DNA from: Subtercola vilae
GTDB taxonomy: Bacteria > Actinomycetota > Actinomycetes > Actinomycetales > Microbacteriaceae
NCBI RefSeq assembly: GCF_004923255.1
Contig: NZ_QYRT01000004.1
Location: 108,392 to 172,391, forward strand
DNA: 64,000 nt
Direction of reading: 5' to 3'
Positions 63,020 through 64,000 of the stretch are shown here, piece by piece. The translations under genes and the position numbers were made by a program. The stretch's first letter is position 1, and every line of letters begins with the position of its first letter. The notes under the pieces are model-generated. The model had not been told where the DNA came from and ran no database searches. It saw nothing but the letters and a program-made list of their open reading frames with translations.

Positions 63020-63838
63020 CTAGCGTTGTTCGTGCTCGCCTTCGGCTTCGTGCTCATCTTCGTCCGAGTCGCTGTCACCGGGATCGCCGTTCGCGTCTTC
63101 AGTCGGGGCTTCCGAATCGGATGCATCTGCGAGGGTAAACGAGGCGATGTCTGGCTGTGCCTTGATAATCGACGACACTATGTGTTCGGCCTGCTTATCC
63201 ATGCCGCTTCTCGCCCAGAGCCCCGCGGAGACGATCTTTCCGATTTCGGTGGCGGCTGGCACGTCGAACGTGAACGTCGATGCGCGTGCTGCAGCTGAGC
63301 CGATACCGGTTAGGTCACCTACGTTGATCGGAGTGTTCGCGATCAGCTTGGTCCAGTCCACATTTAGCAAGGGAATGACGAAACTCATGCCTTTTAGCTC
63401 GGACACTGCTGCGCTAACTTGCCTGGGTTCGATGCCCAGATCTAGTCGACCCGAAGCCTCCTCCACAAACCTCGAAGAGCGGTAGAAATGGACCTCTTGG
63501 CCAGTCTCTTCCCGGAACTCCGCGAGGAGGGCAGGGAGCGCACCTATCGTGTTGCCGGCCACCCTCAGCCACCAGTCATCCTTGAGATCATCGGTCACGA
63601 ACATCACGTCAACTGCATTTTCTTTTGCGTGATCCATGATCTGGGACCAGACGAAGAAATCTCCTGACGCGCCGGCCTCGCCCTTGTTTGCGTCTTTGAA
63701 ACCAGGCGGAATCTTCTTGCCCAGTCGCTCCGCCGCGAGCTTCATTTTCTGAGTAGTCGCTTCGGTCTCGTAAGCGGGGCCAATTCGCCCCCCAAACCAG
63801 GACTCTATGGACGTTAGGTGAGGGTCATCGAACCTCAT
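63020..63838 (-). CDS. PIN_8-type (DUF4935-like) nuclease-domain protein, 5'-damaged
   Basis: The 272 residues from ATG 63838 match the later part of PIN_8 proteins: ESWFGGRIGPAYE, KIPPGFKDANKGE and GDFFVWSQIMDHAKENAVDVMFVTDDLKDDWW, with the acidic residues of a PIN active site. The N-terminal DTNVLL segment is missing. Upstream of the ATG the frame stays open without a start codon to about 63946 and reads related residues (RILKQQTALAELGHK), so the gene has lost its beginning. The C-terminal tail is very acidic. PIN_8 proteins are frequent in defence and mobile regions. Confidence 0.65.
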   Translation of the reverse strand: MRFDDPHLTSIESWFGGRIGPAYETEATTQKMKLAAERLGKKIPPGFKDANKGEAGASGDFFVWSQIMDHAKENAVDVMFVTDDLKDDWWLRVAGNTIGALPALLAEFREETGQEVHFYRSSRFVEEASGRLDLGIEPRQVSAAVSELKGMSFVIPLLNVDWTKLIANTPINVGDLTGIGSAAARASTFTFDVPAATEIGKIVSAGLWARSGMDKQAEHIVSSIIKAQPDIASFTLADASDSEAPTEDANGDPGDSDSDEDEHEAEGEHEQR

Positions 63839-64000
63839 TTTGTGTCCGAGCTCCGCAAGAGCGGTTTGCTGCTTGAGTATCCGCTCTTGTGGGCACCGCT
63901 TTTGATGCGGGTGAGCACCGTTGTTCAGGTGCTTGGTTTGCGTCGTTCAGCACCATGATCGGTGTGGTTGAGCACCACCTGTGAAGCTCCTCCCACCATG
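63839..64000. other. Window edge upstream of the PIN_8 gene
   Basis: Open frame continues without start codon to about 63946, then a TGA follows. A 9-bp inverted repeat CAAGAGCGG (63856-63864) / CCGCTCTTG (63881-63889) and several GGTGCT/AGCACC copies (63893-63987) are present. The region may be a junction with another element, but it is cut by the window end. Confidence 0.4.

Noticed and set aside
62927..63298. Plus-strand open frame after the membrane protein
   Set aside because: It is antisense to the PIN_8 coding region and shows no recognisable domain beyond a short hydrophobic stretch.
63893..63987. Repeated GGTGCT/AGCACC motifs as an insertion-sequence end
   Set aside because: The copies are irregularly spaced and part of the stretch still reads as PIN_8-like coding sequence, so an IS terminus cannot be supported.
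56034..64000. Second copy of the tRNA-Gln 3' end as right attachment site
   Set aside because: I looked for a repeat of GGTACCCCAG-type sequence downstream and saw none in the window; the site may lie beyond it.
1..64000. CRISPR array or rRNA genes
   Set aside because: No regularly spaced repeats with unique spacers and no rRNA-like conserved segments were seen.

Overview
The window is high-GC DNA from an actinomycete, most likely a member of Microbacteriaceae. Supporting signs are strong G/C third positions, GTG/TTG and apparently leaderless starts, four-base ATGA/GTGA overlaps inside operons, short GntR regulators, a META-domain lipoprotein and a WcbI/glycosyltransferase locus. The species cannot be fixed from the sequence alone.

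Layout. (1) 1-5.9 kb, core: the 3' end of a nitrite-reductase-type flavoprotein, a PiT phosphate transporter with a small membrane partner, a GntR/MFS divergent pair, and a YtrA-like GntR coupled to a membrane protein. (2) 5.9-22.7 kb, carbohydrate region: a LacI-controlled ABC sugar importer followed by GH31 and GH127 glycosidases; then a DeoR regulator and an operon of APC permease, GMC oxidoreductase, SIS-domain protein and ROK kinase that resembles glycated-amine (Amadori) catabolism; then a divergent MFS/LacI pair with two identical palindromic operators. (3) 22.7-41.9 kb, an eroded genomic island ending beside the 3' end of tRNA-Glu. It holds IS256, IS3 and IS110 remnants, a broken ABC exporter fused to transposase, a KimA-like transporter, an NhaA remnant, a copper-resistance block (copA, copZ, csoR, a wrecked second P-type ATPase, a SHOCT protein, DUF305 and DUF6153-like proteins) and secreted cell-wall proteins (M23 peptidase, coiled-coil protein with an M15-like end, polysaccharide deacetylase). 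(4) 42.0-47.7 kb, core: tRNA-Glu, acetolactate decarboxylase, a diacylglycerol-kinase-like protein, a metallo-hydrolase, a META lipoprotein, an epimerase-like protein and a transglycosylase-like secreted protein. (5) 47.7-56.0 kb: a seven-gene, two-armed glycosyltransferase/WcbI locus. (6) 56.0-64.0 kb: tRNA-Gln followed by an integrase/excisionase module and an AT-richer integrated element of mostly unknown genes, ending in a PIN_8-type protein that looks 5'-damaged at the window edge.

How the parts work together. The sugar operon carries a promoter with a perfect LacI palindrome on its start site. The APC-GMC-SIS-ROK operon has an inverted repeat over its -10 region that suits the DeoR protein encoded just upstream. 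The copper block has three 15-bp CsoR-type operators, one in front of csoR-copZ-copA, one facing the SHOCT/P-ATPase remnant and one in front of the DUF6153/DUF305 pair, so copper sensing, export and periplasmic binding look like one regulon. The two tRNA genes each have their 3' end facing an accessory region, the usual geometry of integrated elements. No CRISPR array, rRNA or intact insertion sequence was seen.
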